Positions 10,775 through 22,000 of a DNA stretch of 64,000 nucleotides are shown here, piece after piece. This DNA is from Tetragonia tetragonoides (taxonomy: Eukaryota > Streptophyta > Magnoliopsida > Caryophyllales > Aizoaceae), in assembly GCA_038025085.1 (NCBI GenBank), contig CM076143.1, forward strand, positions 15,299,501-15,363,500, read 5' to 3'. The notes under the pieces were generated by a model. It saw nothing but the letters and a program-made list of their open reading frames with translations. It made no database searches and was not told where the DNA came from. Each line of letters starts with the position of its first letter. Within the stretch, counting starts at the first letter, position 1. Position numbers and translations under genes: made by a program.

Positions 10775-11715
10775 TTTGTTTTTGGTGTGATTTTCTCAAA
10801 TATACATGATTAGTAAACTAATTCTCAATATAACTTCGGTTGAGAACTATTTCCCAACATATACATCTATTAGGTTTGAATAGAGGCGGAAGTGTGATTT
10901 CCTTATGTATATATGTTTAACAAATAATTCCCAACATATACATCATGTAGAATTTCGATTTTTTTTTTCTGCCAATTTTTTATTTTGATCCGATTTTTTT
11001 TTTTACATTTTTTTCTTCTAGAAGTAGTTGTACGCCACATCAATAGGCAAAAAAAGTAGATGAGAAGATTTCACTAAATAGACAAGCAAAAAAAGTTTAA
11101 TCATAAAATTGAGAGAATCACTAACTACTGTTTAATCATGCAAAATGAAATTTTAGCACCAAATAATGAACAGTACCATGAAAATTCAGTACAAATAACG
11201 ATTCTTCTAATCAAAAGTGTTTTTTTAAAGTCAATAAAATTCACAGGATATTTCGGCTAGAGAGGGTGAGTTAGCTTTAATTCACATAATGGTTATTTGT
11301 ACAAAATTTTCATGGTACTTAAGATTATCTGGTGCTGAAATTTCATTTTAATTCAGCTTCATGTAAGTAATTATATCTCCAAAGTAGTTAGTGATGCTCT
11401 CAATTTTATGATTAAACATATCATGCTTGTCTGTTTAGTGAAGTATTCTCATCTTTTTTTGTATTGATGTCGCGCAAAGCTACTTCTAGAAGAAAAAAAA
11501 CCATAGCAAAAAAAATCGGAAGAAAAAAAAAATCGAAATCCTACATGATGTATATATTGGGAATTATTTTGTTAATATGTGAAGAAATCACACTTTCTTA
11601 CCTCTATCCGAACCTAATAGATGTATATGTTGGGAAAGAATTCTCAACCGAAGCTATGTTGGGAATTAGTTTGCTAATCATGTATATTTGAGGAAGTCAC
11701 ACTTGTTTTTGAATT
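10775..11715. repeat. Large inverted repeat (foldback), arms of about 420-450 bp
   Basis: The left arm (about 10,787-11,205) and right arm (about 11,275-11,700) are reverse complements over their whole length with roughly four-fifths identity by eye. Shared landmarks include CTTCTAGAAGTAG, AATCATAAAATTGAGAG, ACCATGAAAATT, CCCAACATATACATCTA and CAAATATACATGATTAG. The loop is only about 70 bp. Transcription through it would give a long hairpin. A 75-codon frame in the right arm is Lys-rich and has no counterpart in the left arm, so it is not called. Confidence 0.85.
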
Positions 11716-12608
11716 TTTCAACGTTTATTTTGTTAACTACTTGTACACCTCTCTCCATTTCAAATTTATCTATTTATTTTTCTTTTTTATTTAATATTTA
11801 TTATACCTTCTTTCTTTTTATGTGAAACAACTCATACTAAAATAGAGTTACTATTTTAACATGTAGGGGTTATTTATTATGAATAGTGAGTTTTTTCACT
11901 AAAAAGTGATCATAGTCTCAACAAAACTTAATAAATCCGTCTAAGACAAGGTTTTGTACTTTTTTTAGGTTAACGACTCATTTGCCCTTATTGCTTCTCA
12001 TTAAATTTTTGTCCGACGCCTAACCCACTACTAACTTTGCACAGGAAGGGCTGGAAGTTTCACCCGGATTCTCGTTGTCGTTCTCTCTCTTTTTTCTCTC
12101 ACAAAAACCCTAGGCCTTCTTCCTCTTTGACTCATATTGGGGCTACCACCGGCATACTTGCCGGTGGTTAGCCCCTTCGTTGTTGTTTCTTTGCTTTCGG
12201 TCCGGTTTTTTAGTTTATTTTTCTTTATTGTTAGTAATATGCTCTCCTTTAGTGAGAGATTGTGGAGTCCTCCACGTTCGTCGGAGGGTTGTACAATTTG
12301 TGTAGTTGGGTTCGTTTTAATGAATTAATAAGAACACAAGTTCAATCTACTATGCCAAGGGGATTTGTTGGCAACCAATTTTTCGGTATTTGTTAGTAAT
12401 TTAAAGTAGTCAAACCACTACTCATCCTAATATGTTATGTTTGGTTATTAGTTTTAGAAGTAGATGTTAATTGTTTGTGTAGTGTATTACAAAAGTTAAC
12501 GAAGTTAGCATTTCAACTCCAAAGGCTAGTTGTTGGAATTACTTAGGGAATTGATCCCAATTCTTAATAATAATAATAGTAATGATGATGATGATGATGA
12601 TGATGATG

Positions 12609-12675
<67 letters not shown>

Positions 12676-12796
12676 TGTGTTCCTTTATTATTATTTTACA
12701 TGGGCGCTGTTATTGCCAGGTGCTAAAATACTAATGTCAAGTCCACTATTCTCTGTTGTGACAATTTAGCCCTTCATGATAAAAGGCAATCCAAGT
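11716..12796. other. Leader-like sequence and trinucleotide repeats, no gene recognised
   Basis: Around 12,060-12,330 the sequence changes to a CT-rich leader-like stretch (CACAAAAACCCTAGGCC) and a short 63-codon frame without recognisable domains. It could be the 5' part of a decayed gene or LINE. From about 12,565 to 12,675 there is a (GAT)n then (AAT)n microsatellite. The remainder is AT-rich. Confidence 0.4.
12565..12675. repeat. (GAT)n/(AAT)n microsatellite
   Basis: Pure GAT units followed by a long run of AAT units; the apparent Asp/Asn-rich reading frame is a product of the repeat. Confidence 0.95.
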
Positions 12797-12959
12797 TACA
12801 CACTCTCTCTTCGGTCAATATATAGTTTTGTACACTTGCTTACCAAGTTATTAAATATAATTTTAATATTAATATAATTATAATTATTGATGGTCAAAGT
12901 ATTGTCTCGTAGATTGTGCAAAGTTAAACATGAAGCTCAATTTGGAACGGAGGGAGTAC
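12797..12959. mobile_element. Stowaway-like MITE, eroded left end
   Basis: The right end reads TTTGGAACGGAGGGAGTA, a typical terminus with TA. The left end (ACTCTCTCTTCGGTCAATA) is a degraded partner. The interior is AT-rich and non-coding. Confidence 0.6.
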
Positions 12960-13070
12960 TACTTTATATTCCCCGTCACATCCTGATCGTCTATGATTTT
13001 GTAATGCATTCAAATTTAATAATAAAATAAATTTAAAAATAGATGTGTCAAATGTATAAAAGGGAAGAAG

Positions 13071-13256
13071 ATGGCATATAAAGTGGGACAAAGGATACCA
13101 AATAAAGAGCTACAGCTCCACTGTTTTAGAGAAGCTAATGCAGTTGTGGACTTTATGGCAAACTTTGGCCATAACTGTCCTGTTCTACGCTCTTGGTCTG
13201 CCTCTTTTGACCAGTCCCTTACCAACCTGTTGGTAAGGGACACCTTAGGTTAACCT
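13071..13256 (+). pseudogene. RNase H-like domain tail of a non-LTR retrotransposon
   Basis: The frame contains LQLHCFREANAVVDFMANF followed by a short Ser/Leu tail. The REAN..VDFMA pattern matches the last helix and catalytic-histidine side of the RNase H domain (RVT_3) that ends many plant LINEs, where REGN..AD.LA is usual. The usual Ala-Asp is Val-Asp here. An A-rich stretch follows from about 13,284. Only about 60 residues remain and no reverse transcriptase is near. Confidence 0.5.
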
Positions 13257-13950
13257 GCGGGTTACCTGGCTGTTCTTGCCTATTAAAAAACAAAAAGAGA
13301 TTATTATAAAAAAAATTCTTCGGTGGTTTCCAACCATCGTAAATTAGGGGTAGCCATTATAAGTTATTGTATTTTTTTATTTGGGCCCAACTAATTTTGT
13401 AATTAGGTAATACTAATAATATGTTATAACTATTAATTGCAAATGAAAAATTATTTAATCATGACCAATATGTACAAATAATTTGTGTTTTTATTTTAAA
13501 TAAATTAATTAACGACCCAGATAATTGTAGTCATAATTAAGTGCTTGGGATTTTAAGAATGGATTTGTTTATGGCCTTGGCAACGGCACATAATTTTACT
13601 GCCAAGACACTTGTAGGCTCGTAGCCATTAATCTAACACTGCTACATTGACTTCTTATGCTCCTTCCCATGTATCTAAGCTAGAGAGGCAAAAACAGCAA
13701 CAAGTTTTGAAACTTTCTCAAATAATTAAGGAATACTTACTGCACTTGAAAAGGAGAAAGAGAAAGACGAGAACGTTAGTTGTGCAAGACTCATTTCTCT
13801 GCTGGAGAAAATGGTGGTTCTATCTCAGTTCATTAATGAACGTTGCTCTCCTCGTTTTGACTCCTTGAAAGAGCATGGTGACCCCTCCGCTAGTGGTGGT
13901 ATGTGGCGCTACACATTGTGTATCATAAGCTGATTTTTTGAACTAACTAA
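13257..13950. other. Unassigned DNA with a short coding-like stretch
   Basis: Mostly AT-rich. Around 13,640-13,870 two overlapping plus-strand frames have amphipathic, charged composition (KLERQKQQQVLKLSQIIKEY in one, SLLEKMVVLSQFINERC in another). They look like the residue of one frameshifted coding sequence, but no family is recognised. Confidence 0.35.
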
Positions 13951-14251
13951 AGGGATGTTTGGATTGGGGTAATGATTAAAAAGGGGTAATAAAATAAATT
14001 TATAGGCTAAAATAATGGAAGGTATATGAGCTAGTGGGGTTAGATTTTGTGAAAATGGGGTAATGATTACCCCCAATTGGGGGATAATAGAAACCCACCT
14101 CCCTTTAGGGTAATGGTTTTCCCCCATTTTCCTTTATATATTTTCTCCATTACCCCCTTAATCATTACCCTCATTACCACTTCACCTTACTATTTTACAC
14201 TTTAATTTGTTTCATTACACTTTAATCAACACCCCAATCCAAACGGCCCCT
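13951..14251. mobile_element. hAT- or Tourist-like MITE
   Basis: About 301 bp with inverted termini AGGGATGTTTGGATTGGGGT and ACCCCAATCCAAACGGCCCCT (two differences). The interior has many TAATGATTACCCC/GGGGTAATGATTA motifs in both orientations. A clear TSD could not be fixed, so the superfamily is uncertain. Confidence 0.75.
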
Positions 14252-14407
14252 AGATAATTTGGATTAAAGGTATTTTATGTAGTGCTTTTGCTTAAACCTT
14301 GGTAAGTTTATTGGTAGATTGAGAGACATATCCAGCACATTAATTGTCAAATCTTGAGGATCTGAAACTCTGGCTCTGTAAAATTTTTGATTTACTGACG
14401 TGCAAGT

Positions 14408-14630
14408 GATAACAGCAACTTCGCAAGGCCTCACTCAGTCACTTCCAAGGGGGCCTTGCTTGCCTCAGAGCCCTTGAAGAACTTAAGATCTCCCTGCTTT
14501 GTAATTTTAGAGAACTACCAGAGTGCATGATTTTGACCATACATGGTGTGGTGGAATCAGATAATTTGACGATTGTTAGCGCATTGCGTTCTTTATGCTT
14601 CTGCAATACAACTACATACATGTATAGAAG
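14408..14630 (+). pseudogene. RNase H-like fragment of a non-LTR retrotransposon
   Basis: In the frame beginning CAA CTT CGC at about 14,411 the translation gives LACLRALEELKISLLC and then VVESDNLTIVSALRSL. The E.DNL.IV.AL strand matches the plant LINE-type RNase H (RVT_3), where this aspartate is catalytic. It is cut at both ends and lacks a start codon. It is not collinear with the RNase H tail at 13,071, so the two come from different copies or a rearrangement. Confidence 0.45.
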
Positions 14631-14725
14631 TCATGTAAATACTTATATGGTTTTCATAAAGATTAGATGAGAAAAAGGAAGCTTTATTCATCCAATTACA
14701 GCTCATATGAGAAAAAGATGAGTAA

Positions 14726-15013
14726 GGGTATGTTTGGTACAACTACCTGTTTTGCTAGTTTAAAAGTCGGAATATGGTAAGAAATCAGCATAAAATTGCT
14801 AAAATTTCTATGAAATGGTAACAAATTAGTTGTTTTGCTGGCTGAATTGAAAGCTTGCATCTTGCATGGGTAGCATTCAGATTTTAACCGTTTTCGGAAC
14901 TAAAAGTTGAAAATTATCTGATAAACTGCTTGGTAACAAAGGGTGAAAGCAGTAATGAAAGATGAAAGTTGTAGTTTTAATCTAAAAGCTAACTGTTTTT
15001 GCCAAACATACCC
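14726..15013. mobile_element. MITE with GGGTATGTTTGG termini
   Basis: About 288 bp, with left end GGGTATGTTTGGTA and right end TGCCAAACATACCC, an 11-of-12 inverted repeat. The interior is non-coding and AT-rich. Flanking target duplication was not resolved. Probably hAT- or Harbinger-related. Confidence 0.75.
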
Positions 15014-15079
15014 TATTAAATTGGACACTGTATAGTAGTCACCATGTAAGAAGGATTATTCTGCAATAAGAATAATAAA

Positions 15080-15317
15080 ATTTACATGTCACTTATTGTG
15101 AACAATGATCCTTGTTTCACTAAAAAGTGATCATCTTTTCACCTGAGGTTGCAATAAAGTTGTCTTATACAAGTATTATTTGTGATATTGAAAATCATTT
15201 CAAGGAATTTAATAAATTCATTTTCAAATCATAACTCTTAGAAATTTTTATAATAAAATTACGATTATAGTGTACTGTACAAAATTTAACCTCAGAAAAA
15301 TGAATGAAAATTTAAGG
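15080..15317. repeat. 5' flank of the cysteine-rich-peptide locus (block 1)
   Basis: Homologous to 39,660-39,840 and in part to 50,757-50,810 (shared stretches such as TATACAAGTATT, ATATTGAAAATCATTT and AACCTCAGAAAA). The homology resumes at 16,763 after the inserted element, showing that 15,318-16,762 is an insertion. Confidence 0.75.
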
Positions 15318-16762
15318 AAAATTGGCTGCCAATAATCCAAAATTTGGCCGGTCCGCTAAGAATAATCCCAAGTTTGCCTTCAGCCCCAAATAATCCAAAG
15401 TTTGGACCCACCCGCCCGAAACAGTTTAAAAGAAGATGGAGTCTAACTCCGTTAACGGTCGTTACTTGTTCGCATAAACAACCCCCAATTTTTTCATTTT
15501 CTCTCTCCTATTAATCTTCAACCTCATTGATCTTCAACCTCTTTACTCCCCTTCCCCCCACACACACATAAAACTCCAACCTCCATACCCTCACCTCCTC
15601 ATTCTCTCTGCTCCAGTTAATTATTTTTGAATCCCTGAAAAATCTCAATCGCCCACCCTTCTCTACTTCCTCTCTTATGGTTGTTCATCTCAGCGTTTCC
15701 TTCGCATTTCACCCTTTTACTCTCTCCCAACCTCCCACGAATTTTCAAGGGCATTTAGTGACTTCACAAGCAAAATTTAATTAACAAAACTAGGTTAGAT
15801 AGATTTTCCTCGATTTGTAGTGTTCATTAACACCCAATTTGAGACACATTTTTTTTTTCATTTGTTTTTTTTCGACCGCCAGGGTAGGCAGTGGAGCTGC
15901 GGTTGATGGCGGTGGTGGTGGTGATCGTGTGTCCAGTGTGCTAGGGTGGGGGACGCACAAGAGAGAGATTGATCGGGGCTTTGGGTGTTTTAAGAGGGCA
16001 AATGTTTTTTTTTTCTTTCCAATTTCAATCCTTCATGCCCCTAAGGGAATTGTAGGGGCCTCTAGATCTATCATACAATGGAGGAGATGGTGTTGATTTC
16101 TGATGATGATCATTGATGACTAATTTTGCTCTTTTATTTTCTTTTTGTTTTCAGATCTTGCATCATCTCTATTTTCAGCTACTTCAATGACGTTCGGGGA
16201 ATCAGTAGTGATGATGGCAGTGGTGTTTTGGATTGGTGGTCTTAGTTTCAGTTTTTTTTTTTCTTTTTGGGATTGTTGACGACAGTGATTAGTGGCCGTA
16301 AATCATGGTGGTGGAATGGAGAGAAAAAATATTTTGGGTTCATATCTTTCCCAAACCTAATAATTAAAGAGGAAAAGTCTGCTGATAATCTTGTACCATC
16401 CATCATAGGTCTACTTAAAGAAGTGGAGAGAGGAGAGAGAGGTGCAGACAAAAAGAGGGGAATGGCCAAAGTGGTGGTGGGATGGCAATGGTGGTCGAGT
16501 GTGTGCTGGACAATGTGAGGGAGTAAAGAGGTTGAAGATGAAAGAGGTTGAAGATGAAGGGGAGAGAGAAAATGAAACAAATCGGGGTTTTGGGTGTAAA
16601 CCATTAACGACTGTTAATGGAGTTTTAATGGAGTTAGACTCCGTCTTCATTTAAACTGTTTTGGGCGGGTGAGTTCAAAGTTCGGATTATTTGAGGTTGA
16701 AAGCAAACTTGAGATTATTCGCGGCGAACCGCCTAAACTTCGGATTATTAGTAGCCAATTTT
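15318..16762. mobile_element. Mutator-like non-autonomous element, long TIRs
   Basis: About 1.44 kb with inverted ends AAAATTGGCTGCCAATAATCC and GGATTATTAGTAGCCAATTTT continuing as diverged inverted repeats for roughly 150 bp (shared GGCGGGT/ACCCGCC, TTTAAACTGTTT and GGAGTCTAACTCC). Paralogous uninterrupted sequence exists at about 39,825 and 50,800, so the insertion site is proven; the short flanks (AATTT-) are too altered to define the TSD. The interior has CT-rich leader-like sequence and Gly/Asp-rich and Lys-rich short frames, possibly a captured gene fragment, but no transposase. Confidence 0.8.
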
Positions 16763-17108
16763 AATTTGGGACCGATGTAGTAGTAGACAAGAGACAAGAC
16801 AACTCTTTAAGAAGGTGGGGATAGGATTTGATTATATTATCAAAATAACTGAGAATGTATACGTTTTTTATTCACTAGCATATATGCATATATCTCTATA
16901 TATATGATACAATATTTTTGAACCAAAAAGAAAAAATGTGATACATACTTTATGATTTCATACCAAAGGAGTCAATTCCAGTAACATGCTCTTTTATTTA
17001 TGTATATATTTATTGTCTAAAATTTATATCTATAGTAAACGAATAAACAAAGATTCTCTGATTTCATACAAAAGGAGTCAAACTCGACATCTATGTAACA
17101 TACTCTTT
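16763..17108 (+). promoter_or_regulatory. Upstream region of cysteine-rich-peptide pseudogene, promoter repeat a
   Basis: Homologous to 58,050-58,300. It contains one unit of a roughly 110-bp promoter repeat marked by GATTTCATACCAAAGGAGTC and TATTGTCTAAAATTTAT, and the start of a second unit (17,060) that is cut by the next insertion. Confidence 0.65.
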
Positions 17109-18316
17109 GAACTATCACCATTATATGTCCCTAAAATTTACATATACGGTGATTTTAGTCCCTGTACTTTTATGTGGATGCTTTTAGTCCCTCCGTCATG
17201 TTCCGTTAGCATTCTGTCCAAAACTTTAGGGACTTTTGCTAAAACAAAAGGAAAATACAACCAAATTATTTAAAATGACTTTGACTGTAAAAAAGAAAAG
17301 AAAGGAAAAGAAACCACAAAAACCCTCCGAACAGTCACCATCGCCACCACTACCACCATCGTCTTCTTCACCGCCGCCGCTTCATCCTTCTCTCACTTTG
17401 AATTGGCCATCAAAGCACCACTACCACCTTGATTGACCCGGATATATTGCCAATGGTACTACCAACATGAATTGAATCTCTCTCTCCTTGAGTCAGTTAA
17501 AAGTGTGCCAAGTGTAGAAATTGGGGATCGTGATGAAATCTAGGCGTGGCCATGGGTTCGCCAAATGGGATCTGCTGGTGATGGGTTTCGGTAAAGGAGG
17601 TTGAGTGGCAATGGTTCCAAACCTATTAAGTTCAACCAAACTCCATTACTCCACTATAGTGTTGGATAATTTAGGGTGTATCATCAGCCACAATTCCTCA
17701 TCAAATTATCCCTTTCTTATTCGCATGATCTAATTGTATAGATCTTTGGTTGGGGAGATGATGTGAGGTGGGAAAATGAGGGGAAACTAATATAGAGTAC
17801 AAGATTCAAATAATTTATTATCCACAAAAATATCCAACAAAATAACCTTTCTCTCTCTCCCCTAAAGGAACCATATTGCACATTAATCATAATTTTCAGG
17901 GTATTCTGGAGGAGGAATTTGAAGTGGAATTTGTTGATATTGATTGTTGGGGGCTGGAGCCTAGATGGTTAGGCAAATACGAGCAGAGGACTTCAAGTTA
18001 GGGTACTTGAAGAAGAAAGAGAGGAAAGATTGAAGAAAAATTATCAGTTTCAATAGCAGTAGTTCAAGTTCAACAATGGTGTTAATGGGGGGTCATGACT
18101 GTTCATTTGTTTTCTCTCTGTTTAATGCCTCACCAGTATTTTCTCTCTCCTCTCAATGTCAGGACATAGATGTGATATTTTCCCTATGTCGCTAAACAAT
18201 TTTTTTAACAGAATTGTTAACAGAGTTAAAAGCAAGGACTTGAAGCACCGAAATAAAAGTAGAGGGACTAAAATTACCGTATACACAAATTTTAAGACGT
18301 ACAGTAATGTTACTTT
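17109..18316. mobile_element. Mutator-like non-autonomous element with perfect TSD
   Basis: A 1,208-bp insertion bordered by a perfect 10-bp direct repeat CATACTCTTT (17,099-17,108 and 18,317-18,326). Its ends are diverged inverted repeats of about 100-120 bp (shared TATACGGT, ATTTTAGTCCCT and TACTTTTAT). The related locus at 58,320-58,345 shows the uninterrupted sequence. The 9-10 bp TSD plus long TIRs indicates the Mutator superfamily. The interior has a Pro/Ser-rich stretch (about 17,300-17,400) and gene-leader-like sequence, but no transposase domain. Confidence 0.85.
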
Positions 18317-18326
18317 CATACTCTTT

Positions 18327-18496
18327 TGTGTATACATTTATTGTCTAATATTTATATCTACGGTAAATGATTAAACGGATATTCACTAACATATAAAGAG
18401 AGAGAAAAGTTCCTAGAATAATAGGAAGGACCGTACAATTCCCATATAAAGAGACTGGAGTCCACAAAAAGAAGAATCAAAATTTGGAAAAAGAAA
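18327..18496 (+). promoter_or_regulatory. Core promoter of the cysteine-rich-peptide pseudogene
   Basis: Rest of promoter repeat b, then CCCATATAAAGAGACTGGAG with TATAAA at 18,445-18,450, 47 bp ahead of the ATG at 18,497. The same arrangement is found in the related gene at 58,444. Confidence 0.65.
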
Positions 18497-19287
18497 ATGG
18501 CGCTATCAAAGTACATGTTAGTTCTTCTTGTCTTCGTTTCAATTGCTTATTCTGACGCCAGGCCTAATATCGGTAATTCATTTCTTTAATCTCTTTTGCA
18601 CCTTTTGATTTTTTTTTCCTTCATTTCGAATATTGGATTCGTATTTAGTCTGTTATAGAGTGTTATGATTTGCTTTCAGACCATCCATATAAATAGTTTT
18701 ACAATGTTCAATAAATTTCAGATTCGTATGTTGCACGTGACCTTAGAATTTCATATTTTTCTATTGGTTTGATATATTTTGCTAATATTAGTCTAAAATA
18801 ACCTATTTTGACCATTCAACAATCTAATAGACTCATTGAAATTTCTTTAGGAACCCACTATTTTGTAAACCCTTTTATGAACTAATTATAGAACACTGAT
18901 AAAATCTTTTCAAAAAAAATTGACAAGCATTTATGATTATTTTATGATATTCAACTTAAAAACTCAACTTTATATATCATTGAAATTCATTGTTAACTCT
19001 TTTACCGTTTATCGTCAATGTTACACACTACACTAGAAAGGGGGAAAGAAAGAGTAATGCTCGAAGAAGTTATTGATGTACTCTATTTCTTTCGATATTT
19101 GACCCATTTAAATGATTTTGTAGGGGCATATCAATTCCCAGTGATGTTGAATGTTTCAAAATGTACACAGATGCTGGTACTACATTATATACTTACTTAT
19201 GTGGAAAGGAATCCCATTATCCATATGAGTGTTGCTGTCAAGGTGGTTTTGTGTCTCCCCCTCCAAAATATTAGAGTCAATCAATAA
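18497..19287 (+). pseudogene. Secreted cysteine-rich (defensin-like) peptide, frameshifted copy
   Basis: Exon 1 (18,497-18,572) encodes a signal peptide beginning MALSKYMLVLLVFVSIAYS and ends in phase 1 at a GTAATT donor. The second exon starts after TTTTGTAG at 19,124. Compared with 59,166-59,356 it lacks a net 40 nt near 19,138-19,146 (48 nt replaced by 8). This removes the first cysteines and shifts the frame, so the remaining reading frame, ending at 19,287, keeps only two cysteines. In the original frame the cysteine-triplet segment and a TAG at 19,272 are still recognisable. Splice signals and TATA box are preserved, so decay appears recent. A shorter or novel product is possible but unlikely. 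Confidence 0.8.
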
Positions 19288-19879
19288 TGTTATAGAAGTA
19301 GGACTACTATTATTTTGTATGGACTATGAAAAATTGGAAAGAGCGTACTTTTATTCAAAATATTTATCATGGTAAAAATTTGGTGCCAAAATAATGTTTA
19401 AACTATTATCAATTGGTATTTTTGTTATACAATTATGCTAAATATAAAAAGGTTGGATTATTTGTATGAACTAAGAACTATTGCCACACCCAAATGTGGT
19501 AACATAAAGTATTTGTGATGATCGTTTAATTGTTCAGTAATGTATACTGTGATAAACATATAATTTAGTCGTAATTTTTTAAAAAAAATATACTTTTTAA
19601 CAATCATATTTGCGTGGGTGCAGGAGTCTCACAGGCTTGATCATGAACCACCATACTCCTAAATCCAACAACATGTCATAATTTGCACTCGTTTTTTTCT
19701 TTTTGATCATAAAACCCACGGCTAGTTATTTTCATTGAGAGAAATCTGAAGTTACAATATCTAAACAAGACGAGAAATTAGCATCCCAAAATTTACTTCC
19801 TAGTTCCTACTTGCCAAAGATGAAAATAGCCAACTCATAAGTCATAAGCGGCACCCACTTCCCAGTTTTAACTCTACCG
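19288..19879. other. 3' flank of the pseudogene
   Basis: Homologous to 59,357-59,533 and, after the insertion there, to 62,812-62,860 (shared GGTTGGATTATTTG and CACACCCAAATGTG). From about 19,620 the sequence is unassigned. Confidence 0.6.
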
Positions 19880-20285
19880 ATAACAGTGTTACACGGTAAT
19901 TCATCTAGTACGAGAGGAATTGTTTATTCACACGATTGGTCATTGTGCTTGGTTGAAAAGTCGGTAGCGCAAAGCTACTGTGTGGTGAATTATGATTGAA
20001 CGCCTCTAAGTCAGAATCGGTCAGAAGTGATGGATGCGACCGCCGGTTTGCCGCTCAATTGTCGGCCAGCGATAGGGTCTTTGCCCCGAAGGACACGTGT
20101 CATACGCTAAGCCAGCACGGTGGATGCACCGCGAGGGCCACCTTGAGATACAATTTCTACCGACTGACGGATCGAATCCTTTGCAGACGACTTAAATATA
20201 CAAAGGGGGCATTGTAAGTGGCAGAGTGAACTTGCTGTCAGGATCCACTTAGATTCCGTCCTTGTTGCTTCGATTCGTCCCTCTC
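19880..20285 (+). rRNA. 25S rRNA 3'-terminal fragment, degenerate
   Basis: Matches the last roughly 400 nt of plant 25S rRNA, including CTAGTACGAGAGGAA, TTGGTTGAAAAGTC, GAACGCCTCTAAGTCAGAAT, AATCCTTTGCAGACGACTTA and GTAAGTGGCAGAGTG. Many differences from the conserved sequence are C-to-T or G-to-A, as expected for methylated DNA decaying by deamination. It is a dead fragment inserted in the chromosome, not a working rRNA gene. The following 150 bp (CT-rich, then purine-rich) may be rDNA spacer. Confidence 0.85.
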
Positions 20286-21108
20286 CCCTCCCCTCAAATC
20301 CTCAATTCTTACTATATCGAGTGAAAAGAGGTTTGGCAAAAGAAGAAAAGGGACACAAGGTATTAAGTAGGAATAAGTCGAAAGGCCAAGGAAGGAGACA
20401 AGAGGAACAAGGAAAGAGTCTAAGCCGTGTGGGTGCTAAGTATGAAGCAGTTGACCGGCTATTTTCAAGTGTCCTTACACGATAACATTTTTAGTTAAAA
20501 GTTATCTAAAGTAGCTTTTACAAAATGAGCTTTTGACCACCAAAAAGTTAAAACACTCCCAAAAGTAGTGTGATTTCCTTCCAAAAAAGCGCTCGTAATA
20601 TGCGGGTTGTCGGAAATAATTACCCATACTATAGTTTATTTCAACGGATTATGACAGAAGTTGACGGAAACAAAGACCAAGTTGGCGTCTTATACCAGTA
20701 AAATGCCATCTAGATCAGATGGCGTCTATGTTTACAAATTACAATCATTTCACCCCGGAAAACAACACTAGTACTGAAACTACACATTGATTACTTAACC
20801 GCCATTCAATTCATTCAGTTTATCTCTTTTTCCCCTTCTTCCATCTTTTTGGCTCAAATTTACTCTGGCCTGAGTTTATAAAGGTCCCATACTCAAAAAC
20901 TTCTCCAGAAAGCTCTTTAATGAGTATCATTACAGTGACTACTAGAACTGCAATGTCCAATTGGCCATCAATGGGGAAGAACGAAACATTGGGTTCCATA
21001 CCTCCATCCTGTTGATTGTTCAATTATTATACTAATCAAATGGCCCCAGCTTTGTTGTGCTTTTTATCTATTTATTTGGTAAATTAGAAGCGTTGTGGAA
21101 TTGGATTG
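20286..21108. repeat. Left part of a GGCGTCT-motif repeat, split by a copia element
   Basis: Around 20,680-20,735 short GGCGTCT and ATGGCGTCT motifs occur with inverted partners. Similar motifs reappear in inverted form at 27,590-27,640 on the other side of the copia element. This looks like one older repeat into which the copia element inserted. No coding sequence was recognised. Confidence 0.45.
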
Positions 21109-21113
21109 AAGTT

Positions 21114-21915
21114 TGTTGGAAAAATATTCTAATGATTTAAATTTTTTTTTTATTAGTAAACTCTTTCTTACTGATATTAGTTGTTTCCAAACTATTGTCG
21201 TTGCATATATTGATACTAGTTAGTGGTGGTTTTATGACAATTTAATATTGGTTTAATGTGGGAGAAGTGATCTAAAGCCCTACTGTTACTAGTATTTGAA
21301 AGTAACTGTACGTTATTTTCTTTATTGCAAAAGGAGCCAATATTATATACATTCATTAGCTACTTTATTTTACTGATTGCTGGAGATTGATTCCAATAAG
21401 TAACGCTTCTCTTTTACTGGGATTTGGAACGGTAAAATGATATCTCAACAGCTAGCAATTAATTCATCGTGTATGTATATAGTGGGCTAGCTGAGATGGA
21501 AAAAGGCATCAGTAACATATATCTGCTTTGAAGTATTTCGAACACTAAACATCAGCTTCCTACTTACCACACAAAATACTTACAAAGTTATATGTTTTAT
21601 TTTATTTCATTTCTCCACAAATAATTTGAGCATTTTGGGTATGAATTGGTTCGGGGATTTCTCTTGCTGTTACCGAAGAGATTCAACGGGTTGTCGAATC
21701 TTGGGAGAGGGCCGCAACTTAAAGTTTACCGGTGCAGCGGGGGCGTTTCCTCTCTAAAGAGAGCGAGCGCTTAAGCGTGCTTCGACCCAGGCTACTCTAA
21801 ACTTGACTCTGTTTATTTTTATCGTTGGCTTATATTGTTATTGTGTTGTTGTTAGCTTCCTAAATTAGTATAATTTCCCGCTTGTGATTTTATTTTGCTT
21901 ATAATTTTTCTAACA
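21114..21915 (+). repeat. copia 5' LTR
   Basis: 802 bp, begins TGTTGG and ends CTAACA. Relative to the 3' LTR it lacks about 10 bp (GAATTATTGG region) just inside the left end. Contains a GC-richer R/U5-like stretch near 21,650-21,800. Confidence 0.9.
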
Positions 21916-22000
21916 ATTTTAGAGAGGAAACCCTTTTCTATTAATTTAGGATTAACTGGCAATGGATTTTCTTAAAGGCTATAACTAGCAAACCCGAAAA

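Noticed and set aside
11464..11691. 75-codon Lys-rich protein in the foldback
   Set aside because: The other arm does not preserve the frame, and there is no recognisable domain.
15839..16654. Independent genes from Gly/Asp-rich and Lys-rich frames
   Set aside because: They lie within a long-TIR transposon, overlap on both strands and have no domain or conserved start.
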